Assembly: GCA_030596585.1 (NCBI GenBank)
Contig: JAUVJM010000079.1
Coordinates: forward strand, 1 to 6,216
Reading direction: 5' to 3'
DNA length: 6,216 nt
From: a bacterium
Lineage (GTDB): Bacteria; NPL-UPA2; JAUVJM01
Under the pieces are notes generated by a model. That model saw only the letters and a list, made by a program, of their open reading frames with translations. It did no database searches and was not told the DNA's origin. Below are positions 5,968 to 6,216 of this stretch, piece by piece. The translations under genes and the position numbers were made by a program. The first letter of the stretch is position 1, and the number at the start of each line of letters is the position of its first letter.

Positions 5968-6216
5968 CCTTACCTCTCATAACAAAAACCTTTGCCGGAC
6001 ACTTCTCAACCGCATTTGCGATTTTCTCCATATCACCCGATTGAATCTCCGGCAGATTCCCATCCATAATAATTGCCCCATCAACCGCCGCCTTCGCACA
6101 CAACCCGCATCCAAAACAGCCAACACTACAGATACTTCTTACATCCTTCCCCTTATCTTTCGAAACACACCCCACGTACACTTCCTGACTGCGGGGAATA
6201 AGACGAATAATGTCCC
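5939..6216 (-). CDS. rnfB: RnfB-like C-terminal fragment, Rnf electron-transport complex (5' part beyond window)
   Basis: RnfB is the ferredoxin-type subunit of the Rnf complex, which couples ferredoxin oxidation to NAD reduction and ion pumping. The frame is open to the right edge. A GTG at 6181 is not convincing as a start, since residues upstream (DIIRLIPRSQEVYVGC) continue an RnfB-like domain. SKDKGKDVR followed by a cysteine motif and NLPEI matches the C-terminal ferredoxin region of RnfB. Counting from the Val at 6181, cysteines are C18, C22, C25, C28 and C61 (CP). The cysteine expected four residues after C28 is Ala32, and M51, I54 and A57 stand where the second CX2CX2C should be. One [4Fe-4S] site thus seems kept and the other lost. 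The last residues (KEILRASPSE) are encoded by a family-B repeat. RnfB is favoured, but another polyferredoxin subunit is possible. Confidence 0.75.
   Translation of the reverse strand, partial: DIIRLIPRSQEVYVGCVSKDKGKDVRSICSVGCFGCGLCAKAAVDGAIIMDGNLPEIQSGDMEKIANAVEKCPAKVFVMRGKEILRASPSE

Overview
The window holds six genes and an unusually dense set of short palindromic repeats. It suggests a Gram-negative (diderm), probably anaerobic bacterium. Lgt and Lnt together imply an outer membrane with triacylated lipoproteins. The RnfB fragment implies an ion-pumping Rnf ferredoxin:NAD oxidoreductase. The repeat types (families with heads TGTCATTCCCGC, TGTCATTCTGAG and TCATTGCGAG, plus AATTCGTAATT filler) and the TPR-LysM-YkuD protein resemble environmental lineages such as Omnitrophota, Nitrospirota or Desulfobacterota. 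That placement is a guess from memory, not a result.

Layout: the 3' part of thiC (thiamine pyrimidine synthesis) enters from the left edge on the plus strand. Everything else is on the minus strand. Read from the right edge leftwards the order is: 3' end of rnfB, lgt, a TPR/LysM/L,D-transpeptidase gene, lnt, and a small GIY-YIG nuclease gene that converges on thiC. Lgt, the L,D-transpeptidase and Lnt form a cell-envelope group: lipoprotein lipidation at both ends with a peptidoglycan cross-linking enzyme between them.

The most unusual aspect is the repeats. Two families (A: ATTCCCGC hairpin; B: CATTCTGAG or CATCCTGAG hairpin) each form an inward-facing inverted pair of about 80 nt with a 22-23 nt loop, like REPIN/BIME units. 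The GIY-YIG gene lies inside a third pair of family A with the same orientation: two perfect 31-nt inverted copies bound a 383-nt cassette with lower GC than thiC. This looks like a gene-loaded version of the empty 81-nt unit found 1.9 kb away, and raises the possibility that the nuclease belongs to a REP-RAYT-like system. The lnt reading frame has absorbed pieces of several unrelated repeats in frame, and lgt, rnfB, lnt and the transpeptidase gene all end inside or just past a repeat. No stretch over 300 bases lacks a gene. The two larger gaps (3475-3639 and 4870-5112) are almost wholly repeat material.
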